Assembly (NCBI RefSeq): GCF_000835165.1
Contig: NZ_CP007790.1
Location: forward strand, 744,001-808,000
Source of the DNA: Corynebacterium marinum DSM 44953
GTDB lineage: Bacteria; Actinomycetota; Actinomycetes; Mycobacteriales; Mycobacteriaceae
Direction of reading: 5' to 3'
DNA: 64,000 bases
Part shown: piece by piece, positions 26,088 through 36,958 of the stretch
How positions within the stretch are numbered: the first letter of the stretch is position 1
Layout of the letters: each line of letters begins with the position of its first letter
Translations under genes and position numbers: made by a program
The notes under the pieces: generated by a model
Databases searched by the model: none
Told to the model about the DNA's origin: nothing
The model's input: the letters and a program-made list of their open reading frames with translations, nothing else

Positions 26088-26717
26088 ATGACTGTGCTTC
26101 TTCTCGACGACCGCTGGCCCTCCCTCATCCCCCTCGAGGCGCACGGAAGGCTCGGCGGGCCGGTGGAGTTCACGGAGGAGGTGCCCGTCCGGGTCCGCTG
26201 GAACTTCCAGGATCTGGTCGCGGCGCAGGGTCCCGGGGTGCTGGTGAGCACCAACGAGGCGGATCCCCGGGTCCGTTCGCGCGTCCGTGCCGGGGAGCCC
26301 CTCATCGTCGCCGAGTCCCGCCGCGAACCGGTGCACCAGGCGGTGCGGGCGATGACGCGGGCCTGCTCGATGGGGGAGTGGGAGGCGGCGCAGACGCACC
26401 GCTCGCTGCTGCCCTACCTGGCGGAGGAGGCGCAGGAGTTCGCGGACCAGGTGGTCGCCTGGGAACAGGACGGCGATGAACGCGCCCTGCTCGGGGAGTT
26501 GGGCGACGTCCTGCTGCAGGTGCTGTTCCACGCGGAGATCGCCGCGCGCCGGGGCGCCTTCGATTTCCAGGCGGTGGCGGAGAGCTTCGTCGACAAGCTC
26601 CGGTCGCGCTCGCCCTACCTCTTCGACGGGAGCACGGGAGTGGTGCCGGCGCAGGAGCAGGAGAGGTTGTGGGCGAAGGGGAAGGCCCGGGAGAGGCAGA
26701 TTCCCCCGGGCCGTTAG
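26088..26717 (+). CDS. mazG: MazG nucleoside triphosphate pyrophosphohydrolase
   Basis: A 209-residue protein with a single C-terminal MazG helical domain: EEAQEF near residue 110 and ELGDVLLQVLFHAEIA near residue 132 form the magnesium-binding ExxE/ExxD sites. It hydrolyses NTPs, probably non-canonical ones, to NMP and pyrophosphate. The first 85 residues are a poorly conserved lead-in, as in other actinobacterial MazG proteins. The start is leaderless. The stop lies 6 bases from the convergent porin-like gene. Confidence 0.9.
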   Translation: MTVLLLDDRWPSLIPLEAHGRLGGPVEFTEEVPVRVRWNFQDLVAAQGPGVLVSTNEADPRVRSRVRAGEPLIVAESRREPVHQAVRAMTRACSMGEWEAAQTHRSLLPYLAEEAQEFADQVVAWEQDGDERALLGELGDVLLQVLFHAEIAARRGAFDFQAVAESFVDKLRSRSPYLFDGSTGVVPAQEQERLWAKGKARERQIPPGR

Positions 26718-26723
26718 TGGCCT

Positions 26724-27143
26724 CTACTGCTGGGGCACGAGGGTGCTGGACAGGTTCTCCAGGATGTCCTGGACGTCGTTGATGTTCGGGATGTTCTCCA
26801 GGCCCGGGATGGAGCTGCCCGGGAAGAGCTCCGGGTCCGGCTTGACGGTGCCGCACTCGACGGCCATGTCGGCGATCTGGCCGGCGTACTGGGCGCTGAC
26901 CAGGTAGGTGCTGGGGTCGGTGATCGTCCAGGGCTTGGCCTCGTCGCGGATCTGCTTGGCCAGGTCGGAGCGGGTGGTGTTGTCGTCGATGTCGAAGAGC
27001 GTCTTGAGGGCAGGGCCGACGAGTCTGCAGTCGGCGGCGGCGATCGCGTTCGCCACCAGGTCGGTCTGGGCGGAGGCGGCCGGGGCGAGGCCCGCCACGG
27101 CGATGGCGGTGACGGCGGCGGTGGCGAGGGTACGGCGGAGCAT
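26724..27143 (-). CDS. Small secreted protein, possible PorB/PorC-type porin
   Basis: A 139-residue exported protein: signal peptide MLRRTLATAAV... ending in ASA near residue 25, then a mature part of about 114 residues with two cysteines (ADCRLVG and VECGTVK) that may form a disulfide. The ATG at 27143 is chosen because AAAGG stands 8 bases before it; a GTG three codons upstream is possible. In C. glutamicum the anion porins PorC and PorB lie between mazG and eno and are small helical secreted proteins of this size with paired cysteines. The identification is by position and shape, not by a firm sequence match. Only one gene is present here instead of two. Confidence 0.6.
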   Translation of the reverse strand: MLRRTLATAAVTAIAVAGLAPAASAQTDLVANAIAAADCRLVGPALKTLFDIDDNTTRSDLAKQIRDEAKPWTITDPSTYLVSAQYAGQIADMAVECGTVKPDPELFPGSSIPGLENIPNINDVQDILENLSSTLVPQQ

Positions 27144-27291
27144 GGGGGACACCTTTCAACGGGAGGAACTGTCACCGACACCCTATGTTCCCTGTGGGGC
27201 AGATGTGATGGAAGTGGCAACTTGGGGTGAGTCCCGGGGGTGCCCGGGGCGGGAGGGCGGCCAGTTTTCCGATGCCGTAGGATCGGCCCTC

Positions 27292-29494
<2,203 letters not shown>

Positions 29495-29509
29495 TTCCGC
29501 CCGCTTTTC

Positions 29510-29542
29510 GACGCCCCGGCTGCCCCGCGCAGCCGGGGCGTC
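29510..29542 (+). terminator. eno terminator
   Basis: Perfect 13-bp stem GACGCCCCGGCTG with CAGCCGGGGCGTC around a 7-base loop, 15 bases after the eno stop. Confidence 0.85.
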
Positions 29543-29571
29543 GGCGGTGATGGCCTATTATCGGAAGAACT

Positions 29572-30066
29572 ATGGCGTCAGAATCCCGCTCCCGTTCCAG
29601 GCACACTGTGCCGGTCGTCTCCCGTGCTGCCGACAACCAGCCGCGGCGGCCGAAGCGGCCGAAGGTCCGGCTGAGCACCGCCGAGATCGGCGTCCTCGTC
29701 CTGGTGACGATCCTCGTCCTGGTCACCATCGCCGTGCCGCTGCGCAACTACTTCCAGGGCCGTTCCGAGATCGCCCGCCTCAACGAATCCGTCGCGGCGA
29801 AGCAGATCGAGAAGGACCGCCTGCTGGGGGAGATCGAGAAATACGAGGACGAAGCCTACATCCGGGAACAGGCGCGGCGTCGATTAGGACTCATTGAACC
29901 CGGTGAGATCCCTTTCCGGGTCATCGACCCGGGCATGGAGGCGGACTCCAGCGTGACCACCTCCGCCGACGAGCTCGCGGCGGAGCTGAGCTGGTACGAG
30001 ATGCTGTGGGATTCCATCGCAACCCCGCCCGCAGACGACCCCGGCGGCGTGCTCATGGAAGAATGA
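29572..30066 (+). CDS. Septum formation initiator (FtsB/DivIC)
   Basis: A 164-residue divisome protein: a basic, proline-rich cytoplasmic N terminus, one membrane helix at about residues 41-60 (VLVLVTILVLVTIAVPL), then a coiled coil (RSEIARLNESVAAKQIEKDRLLGEIEKY) and the family motif RRRLGLIEPGE. It should join FtsL/FtsQ at the septum. A TATTAT -10 box lies 10 bases before the ATG. It is the first gene of a three-gene unit: the DUF501 start overlaps its stop (ATGA). Confidence 0.9.
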   Translation: MASESRSRSRHTVPVVSRAADNQPRRPKRPKVRLSTAEIGVLVLVTILVLVTIAVPLRNYFQGRSEIARLNESVAAKQIEKDRLLGEIEKYEDEAYIREQARRRLGLIEPGEIPFRVIDPGMEADSSVTTSADELAAELSWYEMLWDSIATPPADDPGGVLMEE

Positions 30067-30629
30067 TCGCCATGACTGTCAACAATGCAGACTTGGCGGC
30101 CGTCGAGAAGCAGCTGGGACGCGAGCCTCGAGGGGTGCTGGAAATTTCCTACCGCAGCCCCGACGGCGCTCCCGGCGTGGTGAAGACCTCACCGCGGCTC
30201 CCCGACGGAACCCCGTTCCCCACCCTCTACTACCTCACCGACCCGCGCCTGACCGCCGAGGCCTCACGGCTGGAGGTCGCCCACGTGATGAAGTGGATGG
30301 AGGAGCGGCTGGCTTCCGACGAGTCCCTCCAGGCCGACTACCGCGCCGCCCACGAGCACTTCCTCGCGGAGCGCAACGCCGTTGAAGACCTGGGCACCGA
30401 CTTCTCCGGCGGCGGCATGCCCGACCGGGTGAAGTGCCTCCATGTCCTCATCGCCTACGCGCTGGCGGAGGGGCCGGAGCGGGTCCGCTTCGGCACCGAG
30501 GCGGTGGCCCTGGCCGCCGACCGGGGAGGACTGCGCGGCACGGCTGTCCCCGCCGACTGGCCGACCTGCGAGTCGCTGGGCTTCGACGCCCACCAGTTCG
30601 ACGAGCTCTACCAGGAGGCTGCCAAATGA
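30063..30629 (+). CDS. DUF501 family protein
   Basis: A 188-residue soluble protein of family DUF501, found in actinobacteria next to divIC and ppx. Motifs include FPTLYYLTDPRL near residue 50, HEHFLAERNAVEDLG, and GGMPDRVKCLHVLIAYALAEGPE with a conserved Asp-Arg-Val-Lys-Cys-Leu-His run near residue 120. No function is known to me. The first ATG overlaps the divIC stop; an ATG three codons later is an alternative. Its own stop overlaps the ppx start, so all three genes are translationally coupled. Confidence 0.9.
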   Translation: MIAMTVNNADLAAVEKQLGREPRGVLEISYRSPDGAPGVVKTSPRLPDGTPFPTLYYLTDPRLTAEASRLEVAHVMKWMEERLASDESLQADYRAAHEHFLAERNAVEDLGTDFSGGGMPDRVKCLHVLIAYALAEGPERVRFGTEAVALAADRGGLRGTAVPADWPTCESLGFDAHQFDELYQEAAK

Positions 30630-31585
30630 CCCGTGTGGCGGCCGTCGACTGCGGCACCAACTCCATCCGCCTGCTCATCTGCGACGTCGTCGGGGGCACA
30701 ACCCGCGAGATCACCCGCACGATGGAGATCGTCCGCCTCGGACAGGGCGTCGACGCCACCGGCGAGCTAGCTCCCGAAGCCATCGAACGGACCCGGCAGG
30801 CGCTGGAGCGTTTCGTCGGCATCATGGAGTTCGAGCAGGTCAAGGCCGTCCGCATGGTGGCCACCTCCGCGACCCGGGACGCCGCCAACCGCGACGACTT
30901 CTTCCGGATGACCGCCGAACTCCTCGGCCGCATCACCCCCGGCGCGCAGGCCGAGGTCATCTCCGGCGACGAGGAGGCAGCCCTCTCCTTCCGTGGCGCG
31001 ATCACCGACCTTGACCCCGAATCCGGCCCGTTCTGCGTCATCGACCTCGGCGGCGGTTCCACCGAGTTCATCGTCGGCACCGCCGACGGCGAGATTCTCG
31101 GCGCCCACTCCTCGCAGATGGGGTGCGTCCGCCTCACCGAGCGCATCATGCGTTCCGACCCGCCCACCGACACCGAGACCGAGATCGCCGCCGAGTACGT
31201 CGCCGAGCGGCTCGCGGACGTGGTGAAGATCGTCCCCGTCGCCAAAGCGAAGACGATCGTCGGCGTCGCAGGAACCTTCACCACCCTCTCCGCGCTGGCA
31301 CAGGGGTTGGAAACCTACGATCCCCGGGAAATCCACGGATCCGTCCTGCGCTTCTCCGCCCTGCGCGTGCTCACCCGCGAGGTGAGGAACCTCTCCGCCG
31401 AGACCCGCGCGCTCAACCCCGTCGTGCACCCCGGCCGCGCTGATGTCCTCGGCGGCGGCAGCATCGTCGTCGACGGCATCATGACCATGCTTGAGCGGGA
31501 GACCACCGCCGATAGCTTCGTGATCAGCGAGAAGGACATTCTCGACGGCATCGTCGCCAGCCTCGGGGACACGATCCGGGTCTGA
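30626..31585 (+). CDS. ppx: Exopolyphosphatase / guanosine pentaphosphatase (Ppx/GppA family)
   Basis: A 319-residue ASKHA-fold phosphatase. It starts AAVDCGTNSIRLLICD (phosphate-1 motif) and has SGDEEAALSFRGA and the phosphate-2 loop VIDLGGGSTEFIVG near residue 140. It lacks the C-terminal HD domain of long Ppx enzymes, matching the short actinobacterial form that releases phosphate from polyphosphate. The position after divIC and DUF501 is the one I recall for ppx2 of C. glutamicum. The start overlaps the DUF501 stop. Confidence 0.92.
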   Translation: MTRVAAVDCGTNSIRLLICDVVGGTTREITRTMEIVRLGQGVDATGELAPEAIERTRQALERFVGIMEFEQVKAVRMVATSATRDAANRDDFFRMTAELLGRITPGAQAEVISGDEEAALSFRGAITDLDPESGPFCVIDLGGGSTEFIVGTADGEILGAHSSQMGCVRLTERIMRSDPPTDTETEIAAEYVAERLADVVKIVPVAKAKTIVGVAGTFTTLSALAQGLETYDPREIHGSVLRFSALRVLTREVRNLSAETRALNPVVHPGRADVLGGGSIVVDGIMTMLERETTADSFVISEKDILDGIVASLGDTIRV

Positions 31586-31590
31586 CCGCC

Positions 31591-31974
31591 GTGCCGCCGT
31601 CAACGTTCGTGCGCGCATCCTGGGTGAGCGCACTCTGCGGGGTGCTGGTCCTGGCGCATCTGCTGGCCACCCAGCCCCGCAGCGTGGCGGATCTCGGCCT
31701 GTTCTACTTCCTCGCCGGATACCTCGGGATCGTGGCCGCGGTAGTCGCCGCCGGCACCCTGGATCTCAGACCCGGGAAGATCGAGGCGGAGGGTCTCCGG
31801 CCCGCGGTCGTCGGGCACGCGATCAGCGGCGCCGCCGTTCTACTGGTGTTTATCCGGACGACGCTGCCCGGTGCCACCGGACTGGAACTCGTCTTCGTCC
31901 CGCTCGGGTTCGGCATCGGACAACTACCCGTGATGTGGGCACTGGTTGCCCGCCGCTCCGGGGGCATGCCCTAA
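31591..31974 (+). CDS. Small membrane protein, four helices
   Basis: A 127-residue integral membrane protein with about four hydrophobic segments and short loops. I do not recognise a named family. It starts at GTG 5 bases after the ppx stop, so it is very likely co-transcribed with divIC-DUF501-ppx. No catalytic motif is visible. Confidence 0.65.
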   Translation: MPPSTFVRASWVSALCGVLVLAHLLATQPRSVADLGLFYFLAGYLGIVAAVVAAGTLDLRPGKIEAEGLRPAVVGHAISGAAVLLVFIRTTLPGATGLELVFVPLGFGIGQLPVMWALVARRSGGMP

Positions 31975-31995
31975 ACTTGTCCTGTCTCCGCTGAC

Positions 31996-32072
31996 GCCCC
32001 CATAGCCCAATTGGCAGAGGCAGCTGACTTAAAATCAGCAGAGTGTCGGTTCGAGTCCGACTGGGGGCACCA
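31996..32072 (+). tRNA. tRNA-Leu (TAA), short variable arm
   Basis: Cloverleaf with acceptor GCCCCCA/TGGGGGC, anticodon stem GCTGA/TCAGC with loop CTTAAAA giving anticodon TAA, T arm GTCGG-TTCGAGT-CCGAC, and an encoded CCA end at 32070-32072. The variable region is only 5 bases (AGAGT), unlike the long variable arm of most bacterial tRNA-Leu. It reads the UUA codon, rare in this GC-rich sequence. Confidence 0.93.
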
Positions 32073-32076
32073 AGTG

Positions 32077-32114
32077 AAGTCCCGCGACATCGTTCCTCCG
32101 GTGCCGCGGGACTT
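32077..32114 (+). terminator. tRNA-Leu terminator
   Basis: Perfect 10-bp inverted repeat AAGTCCCGCG (32077-32086) with CGCGGGACTT (32105-32114), directly after the tRNA. Confidence 0.7.
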
Positions 32115-32190
32115 CTCATTGTCAGTGCCGCGGCGGGACCAGGCTCCCGAAGCGTGGGTGACTGGTGCCAGGCGACACACCGGACCTGTC

Positions 32191-32679
32191 TCAGACAGCG
32201 TGCCCCCTGTTTTGGTTGCGGAACAGGGACTTCACCCGCTCCGCCAGTTCGGGGTCCGGCCCCTCCACCCGGATGCCCGGGACGATGTCCTGGACCGGGA
32301 TCCCGGCCACGGGCGATGCGGGGAGATCCAGCTCGGCGCGCCAGCCGGAGATCTGTGCGGCCGATGCCGCGTAGACGATCCGGCCCAGGCCGACCCAACC
32401 GTGGGCGGCCGCGCACATGGGGCAGTGTTCGCCGGAGGTGTAGACGACGGCCCGGGAGCGGCCTTCGGGGGTGAGGTTGCCCGCCGCCCAGCGGGCGAGT
32501 GCGAATTCCGGGTGGCGGGTGTCGTCACCGCCTGCCGTGCGGTTGTGGTCGGCGAAAAGTTCTGTTCCGTCGGCGGCGACGAGAACGGAGCCGTAGGGGT
32601 CATTTCCGGTTGTCAGGGCCTGTTCTGCCAGGTCAACGGCCCTGGCGAGCCACTGTTGATCGAGATCAGAGATGGTCAT
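32191..32679 (-). CDS. Nucleoside/guanine deaminase-like protein (CDA fold)
   Basis: A 162-residue zinc deaminase of the cytidine deaminase superfamily. Zinc and catalytic residues are in place: His56 and Glu58 in HPEFA, and Cys86 and Cys89 in EHCPMCA. The size and pattern resemble guanine deaminases and related nucleoside deaminases; tRNA adenosine deaminase (TadA) is less likely because the substrate-loop residues differ. It is a single gene between tRNA-Leu and the CNNM pair. Its exact substrate is uncertain. Confidence 0.85.
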   Translation of the reverse strand: MTISDLDQQWLARAVDLAEQALTTGNDPYGSVLVAADGTELFADHNRTAGGDDTRHPEFALARWAAGNLTPEGRSRAVVYTSGEHCPMCAAAHGWVGLGRIVYAASAAQISGWRAELDLPASPVAGIPVQDIVPGIRVEGPDPELAERVKSLFRNQNRGHAV

Positions 32680-32800
32680 GCTGTCAGCCTAGGCGGGAGG
32701 CGTTCCTTACATGGGCGCATGCGCATTTTCGGATTCCGTTCCCACGGCGGCCCGGAACCGGGCAGTCTGCGCCGGGCCGCGGGCAAGGTGATGGTCACCC

Positions 32801-33817
32801 TCACTGAGTGCGGCCGAGCTCCCCGCCGATCTTCGGCCACAGCCGGCTGAGGATGTCCTCCCAGGTGATCACGCTGACGCCGTCGCTGTCGTCCACGACC
32901 ACCGCGACCTGCTCGTTGTTGGCGCGCATACGGTCGAGGGCCTCGGAAAGCGTCATCGACTCCGCGAGGACGAGGGTGGGGCGGGAGTAACTCTCGGCGG
33001 GTTGCGCCGGGTCCACCAGGAGCGTGTCGCGGACGTGCACCAGGTGCGGGACGTCGGACTCCGCGTCGATGAGGGCGCGCATCGTTCCGGTGGAGTGGGC
33101 CCAGTGGTGGACGTCGGCGACGGTGGAGTCCGCGGGCAGAACTTTCCGCGGGGTGACGGCGTCGCCGAGGGTGAGCACGTCCAGGTTGATGACGCCGGAG
33201 ATCTGGGTGGCGTCGGTGCTGTCGAGAGCGCCCTGCTCGTGGGAATGCTCGACGAGATTCTGCAGCGTCTCGACGTCGTAACCCTTCGCCGCGGCACGCT
33301 CGACCGGTTGCTCGCCGGCCCGGAGGACCAGCCGGTTGGCGATGGTGTTGATCCACAGCAGCAGCGGCCGGAAGACGGTGATGAAGCCGCGGGCGGGACG
33401 GGCGACGAGACGCAGCGCCTTCTCCGGGTGCGCGATGGCCCAGGATTTCGGCGCCATCTCGCCGACGACGAGGTGCAGGAATGTCGCGATGAACAGTGCC
33501 AGCGCGAAGGAGACCGCGTAGGACACGGCCGAGGGGAGCGGGGTCGCCTCGAAGAGGTCGACGAGCAGGTGGTGGATCCACGGCTCGGAGATGGAACCCA
33601 GGGCGAAGGTCGCCGCGGTGATGCCCAGCTGGGCGCCGGCGAGCATGACGGTCAGCTCGTTGAGGCTGCGCAGGCCGGCGCGCGCCGAGGCCGAGCTGTC
33701 CGCCGTCTCCTCGAGACGGTTGCGGCGGGCGGCGAGCAGAGAGAACTCGATGACCACGAAGAACGCGGAAACAATGATGATGAGGGCGGTCAGGGGGAGG
33801 GCGACATACCAGTGCAT
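32801..33817 (-). CDS. CNNM/CorC-like membrane protein, short
   Basis: A 338-residue protein: DUF21 (CNNM) transmembrane domain with three to four helices in the first 180 residues (SLLAARRNRLEE, LGITAATFALGSISEP) followed by a pair of CBS domains near residues 205-330. It lacks the C-terminal CorC/HlyC domain carried by its upstream partner. Members of this group transport or regulate magnesium and other divalent ions. Its ATG overlaps the stop of the upstream paralogue by one base (TAATG), so the two are co-translated and may act as a heteromeric complex; that is inference. Confidence 0.87.
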   Translation of the reverse strand: MHWYVALPLTALIIIVSAFFVVIEFSLLAARRNRLEETADSSASARAGLRSLNELTVMLAGAQLGITAATFALGSISEPWIHHLLVDLFEATPLPSAVSYAVSFALALFIATFLHLVVGEMAPKSWAIAHPEKALRLVARPARGFITVFRPLLLWINTIANRLVLRAGEQPVERAAAKGYDVETLQNLVEHSHEQGALDSTDATQISGVINLDVLTLGDAVTPRKVLPADSTVADVHHWAHSTGTMRALIDAESDVPHLVHVRDTLLVDPAQPAESYSRPTLVLAESMTLSEALDRMRANNEQVAVVVDDSDGVSVITWEDILSRLWPKIGGELGRTQ

Positions 33818-35178
33818 TAGGAGCGGTCCTCCTCGACCAGGTCGATACGTACTTCGGAGGGGACGTGGTGGTCCACCTTCTCCACCTTCACTTCCAGCAG
33901 GCGCACGGGGGTGTCGCCGCGCTCGACGTAGTCTTCCGGCTCGGCCGCGAGCTCGATCCGGTGGATCTCACCCTCCTCCACCAGACCGCCGGTATGGGCG
34001 ATGAGCAGCCCGGAGATGGTCACGAAGTCGCCGCGGGGCAGGTCGTGGCCGATGACGCGCTCAATCTCGTCCAGGGGGGTGTCGCCGTCGACCAGCCACG
34101 TGCCCTCGCCGGCGGGGGTGATCTCCTCGGTTTCGTCGGCGTCGTGTTCATCGCGGACATCGCCCAGAATCTCCTCGGCCAGGTCCTCGATGGTGATGAT
34201 GCCGACGAAGCCGCCGTACTCGTCGATGACGCACGCCAGCTGCTCGTGGGCCTCCTCGAGGGAGTCCACTGCGGAAGGCAGCGGCATGAGCTCGGGGACG
34301 ACGAGAGCTTCGCGCATGATGCGGGTGACCGGGGTGGCGTGGGGCAGCTCGGTTCCGAGCACGTCCACGAGGTGGACGACGCCGACCGGGTCGTGATCGT
34401 CGCTGATCACGGGATACCGGGTGTGGGCCTTCGCCATGAGGGCGCGGACCTCGCCGATGGTGGTGGAGGTGTCCACCACATCCGTCCGGGAGCGCGGCAC
34501 CATGGCGTGCTCGACGTCGTATTCGTGGAAGTCGAGGAGACGGTCGAGCACCAGCGACGTCCCGGTGTCCAGGTCGCCGCTCTCACGGGAGGCGGAGACG
34601 ATGTGCTCGAGGTCCCTCCTCGTCGCGGTCGAATCGACGTCCTCGAGCGGCTCGATCCTGAACAGACGCAGCAGGGCGTTGGCGGAGGCGTCGAAAAGCG
34701 TGATCAGCCAGCCGAAAAGACGCATGTACCACCGGGTGGAGCCGGCCAGGGCCAGCGAGGACTTCAGCGGAGCGGCGAGCGTGTAATTCTTCGGGAAGAG
34801 CTCGCCGAAGATCATCTGGACGACGGTGGAGACGGCCAGAGCGAGGACGGTGCCGACGGCCACGGACACTCCCACCGGCACGCCCGCCCCGCCGAGCAGC
34901 ACGCCGAGCTGCCGGCCGACCAGCGGTTCAGCGGCGAAGCCGACGAGGAGTCCGGTGACGGTGATGCCCAGCTGGGCGCCGGAGAGCATGAAGGAGGTCC
35001 GGTCCGTGACACCGAGGGCGGCCAGTGCCCGCTTGTCGCCCTCGTCCGCGCGCCGGCGCAGAACGGTGCGGTCCACCGACATGAAGGCGAATTCCTGGGC
35101 GACGAAATAGCCGTTGAACGTGATCAGGACGCCGATGACGAGGACGCCGATCAGGAGGGTGACAAGTGCAGTGATCAT
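33817..35178 (-). CDS. CNNM/CorC-like membrane protein with CBS and CorC_HlyC domains
   Basis: A 453-residue member of the hemolysin C/CNNM group: DUF21 membrane domain (about 1-190), two CBS domains (about 205-330, for example AMVPRSRTDVVDTSTT and ACVIDEYGGFVGIITIEDLAEEILGD) and a C-terminal CorC_HlyC domain (about 350-435). It is likely a divalent-cation transporter or efflux regulator, annotated hemolysin in older records without real haemolytic activity. A GGGGGGAC ribosome site precedes the ATG. It is the first gene of the two-gene unit. Confidence 0.9.
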   Translation of the reverse strand: MITALVTLLIGVLVIGVLITFNGYFVAQEFAFMSVDRTVLRRRADEGDKRALAALGVTDRTSFMLSGAQLGITVTGLLVGFAAEPLVGRQLGVLLGGAGVPVGVSVAVGTVLALAVSTVVQMIFGELFPKNYTLAAPLKSSLALAGSTRWYMRLFGWLITLFDASANALLRLFRIEPLEDVDSTATRRDLEHIVSASRESGDLDTGTSLVLDRLLDFHEYDVEHAMVPRSRTDVVDTSTTIGEVRALMAKAHTRYPVISDDHDPVGVVHLVDVLGTELPHATPVTRIMREALVVPELMPLPSAVDSLEEAHEQLACVIDEYGGFVGIITIEDLAEEILGDVRDEHDADETEEITPAGEGTWLVDGDTPLDEIERVIGHDLPRGDFVTISGLLIAHTGGLVEEGEIHRIELAAEPEDYVERGDTPVRLLEVKVEKVDHHVPSEVRIDLVEEDRS

Positions 35179-35390
35179 GCCGTCCCCCCTGGTTCCGTGG
35201 GGTCAGAGGGACGGTACGAACATTCAGGGGGCTCCATTTCGGAGAGGCCACCTTCACTTTCTGCTGATCGACTTGACGGGTGTGAGCGAATTCTACGGGA
35301 GGATCGCTCATCACGGGAACTAAGCGGACCTTTGTTACGTTGTACCGGGTAGAAAGCACTGTTGAAAAGAGAAAGGCTCGGGGCTTTATT

Positions 35391-36227
35391 TTGCGAAGCA
35401 GCAACCCTGTCATGAATTCACTCACCACGGCCAAGGGCGGTGTGCAGCGAGGTGTGTACCCGTCGGGTGCACCGCAGGGTTACGGCGACCCCTACGCCGG
35501 TTACGGCCAGGCACCCGCCGCCGCCGCCGGCGGCGACCGTCCGATGACGGTGGACGACGTCGTCGCCAAGACGGGTATGACCCTGGGCGTCATCGTCGCC
35601 TTCGCCGTGCTCAACTTCGGCATCGCCGTGTTCGTGAGCATGGGCCTCGCGCTCATCCTCACCGCGGTCGGCGCCATCGGCGGCCTCATCACCGTGCTGG
35701 TGGCCACCTTCGGCAAGAAGTACGGCTCCGCTGCGGTCACCCTCATCTACGCCGCTTTCGAGGGCCTGTTCGTCGGCGGCATCTCGCTGCTGTTCACGGG
35801 TATGACGGTCGGCGGTTCCGACGGTTTCGTCCTCATCGGCCAGGCCATCATCGGCACCGTGGGCGTGTTCCTCGGCATGCTCTTCGTCTACAAGACGGGC
35901 GCGGTCAAGGTCACCCCGAAGTTCAACCGCATCATGACCGGCGCGCTGGTCGGCGTCCTGGTCCTCGCGCTGGGCAACCTGCTGCTGGCCATGTTTACCG
36001 GCAGCAACCCGCTGCGTGACGGCGGCATGCTCGCCATCGTCTTCTCCCTGGTCTGCATCGGTCTGGCGGCCTTCAGCTTCCTGTCCGACTTCGACGCTGC
36101 CGACAAGATGATCCGCGCCGGAGCCCCCGCCAAGATGGCCTGGGGTGTCGCCCTCGGCCTGGCGGTGACCCTGGTCTGGCTCTACACGGAGATCCTGCGT
36201 CTGCTGTCGTACTTCCGCAGCAACTAG
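35391..36227 (+). CDS. Bax inhibitor-1 / YccA family membrane protein
   Basis: A 278-residue protein with a Gly/Pro/Tyr-rich cytoplasmic N terminus and about seven membrane helices of the actinobacterial Bax1-I (DUF1110-like, YccA) group. I take TTG 35391 as start because it gives the RSSNPV N terminus typical of these proteins; the ribosome site is poor, and ATG 35412 is an alternative. Function is unknown; related proteins act as pH-sensitive calcium leak channels. A strong bidirectional terminator follows. Confidence 0.82.
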   Translation: MRSSNPVMNSLTTAKGGVQRGVYPSGAPQGYGDPYAGYGQAPAAAAGGDRPMTVDDVVAKTGMTLGVIVAFAVLNFGIAVFVSMGLALILTAVGAIGGLITVLVATFGKKYGSAAVTLIYAAFEGLFVGGISLLFTGMTVGGSDGFVLIGQAIIGTVGVFLGMLFVYKTGAVKVTPKFNRIMTGALVGVLVLALGNLLLAMFTGSNPLRDGGMLAIVFSLVCIGLAAFSFLSDFDAADKMIRAGAPAKMAWGVALGLAVTLVWLYTEILRLLSYFRSN

Positions 36228-36238
36228 TTCCACCCGCG

Positions 36239-36271
36239 AAAATGGACCCGCCTCGGCGGGTCCATTTTTTT
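36239..36271. terminator. Bidirectional rho-independent terminator
   Basis: AAAATGGACCCGCC pairs with GGCGGGTCCATTTT with a minimal loop, ending in a run of seven T residues on the plus strand and AAAA on the other side. It lies between the Bax1-like and SRPBCC genes. Confidence 0.92.
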
Positions 36272-36851
36272 ATCCGAGGTAGAAGGCGATGGTGCGGTCG
36301 GCCCGGGCCTGAGCTTCGGTGGGGTCGACGCCGACGTCGGCAAGCGCCTGCGACCAGGCCTGGGCAACCTCCCGGATGAAGGTCTCCTCCTCGCCCTCCT
36401 GCGAATCGGTCTCCATCGCCAGATGGAAATCGAGGGCGGCCAGGGAGCTGTCCCAGCCGATGCCGCCGGCAGCGGGGCCGTAGGTGTCCCAGTGCTCGTC
36501 CGCGGCACCGAGGTGGGTGACGGTGATGAGGGTGCCCGGGTCGGCGGGGGAGAGGGTGATCTCGACGGTGCCGAGGTCGCCCGTGTCGTCCCAGTTCAGA
36601 AGGAGACACTCTTCGGGGGTGCACGTCAGGATGGTGCCGGAGACGCCGCTGCCCGTGAGCTGGAAACGGCCGCCCTCGGAGAGCTCGCCGCCGACGGGCT
36701 CGAACCAGTGCTCCAGCCGGTGAGGGTCGGTGAGCGCGTCCCACAGGTCGGCTGCGGAGGCGGCGTAGCTGCGGGAGAGCTCGACCCCGACGCCGGCGCC
36801 CTCGCGGACCACTCGACGCTCGACGAGGGGGATCTGATCAACCAGGTTCAT
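36270..36851 (-). CDS. SRPBCC / AHSA1-type protein
   Basis: A 193-residue START-like protein of the activator-of-Hsp90-ATPase group, with SYAASAADLWDALTDPHRLEHWFEPVGG near residue 30 and the usual GTLITVTHLG strand near residue 105. Such proteins bind hydrophobic ligands; no function is assigned. GAGAGGT precedes the ATG. It is a single gene convergent with the Bax1-like gene. Confidence 0.85.
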   Translation of the reverse strand: MNLVDQIPLVERRVVREGAGVGVELSRSYAASAADLWDALTDPHRLEHWFEPVGGELSEGGRFQLTGSGVSGTILTCTPEECLLLNWDDTGDLGTVEITLSPADPGTLITVTHLGAADEHWDTYGPAAGGIGWDSSLAALDFHLAMETDSQEGEEETFIREVAQAWSQALADVGVDPTEAQARADRTIAFYLG

Positions 36852-36958
36852 GGGTACCTCTCTCGGAAAATGGCGGTGAAAAACACGGAACCCGGGCTGG
36901 CGGCGCCGAAAACGGAGGCGCCGGTGACCCGGGTGCGACGTGAAAGATCTGCGTCGTG

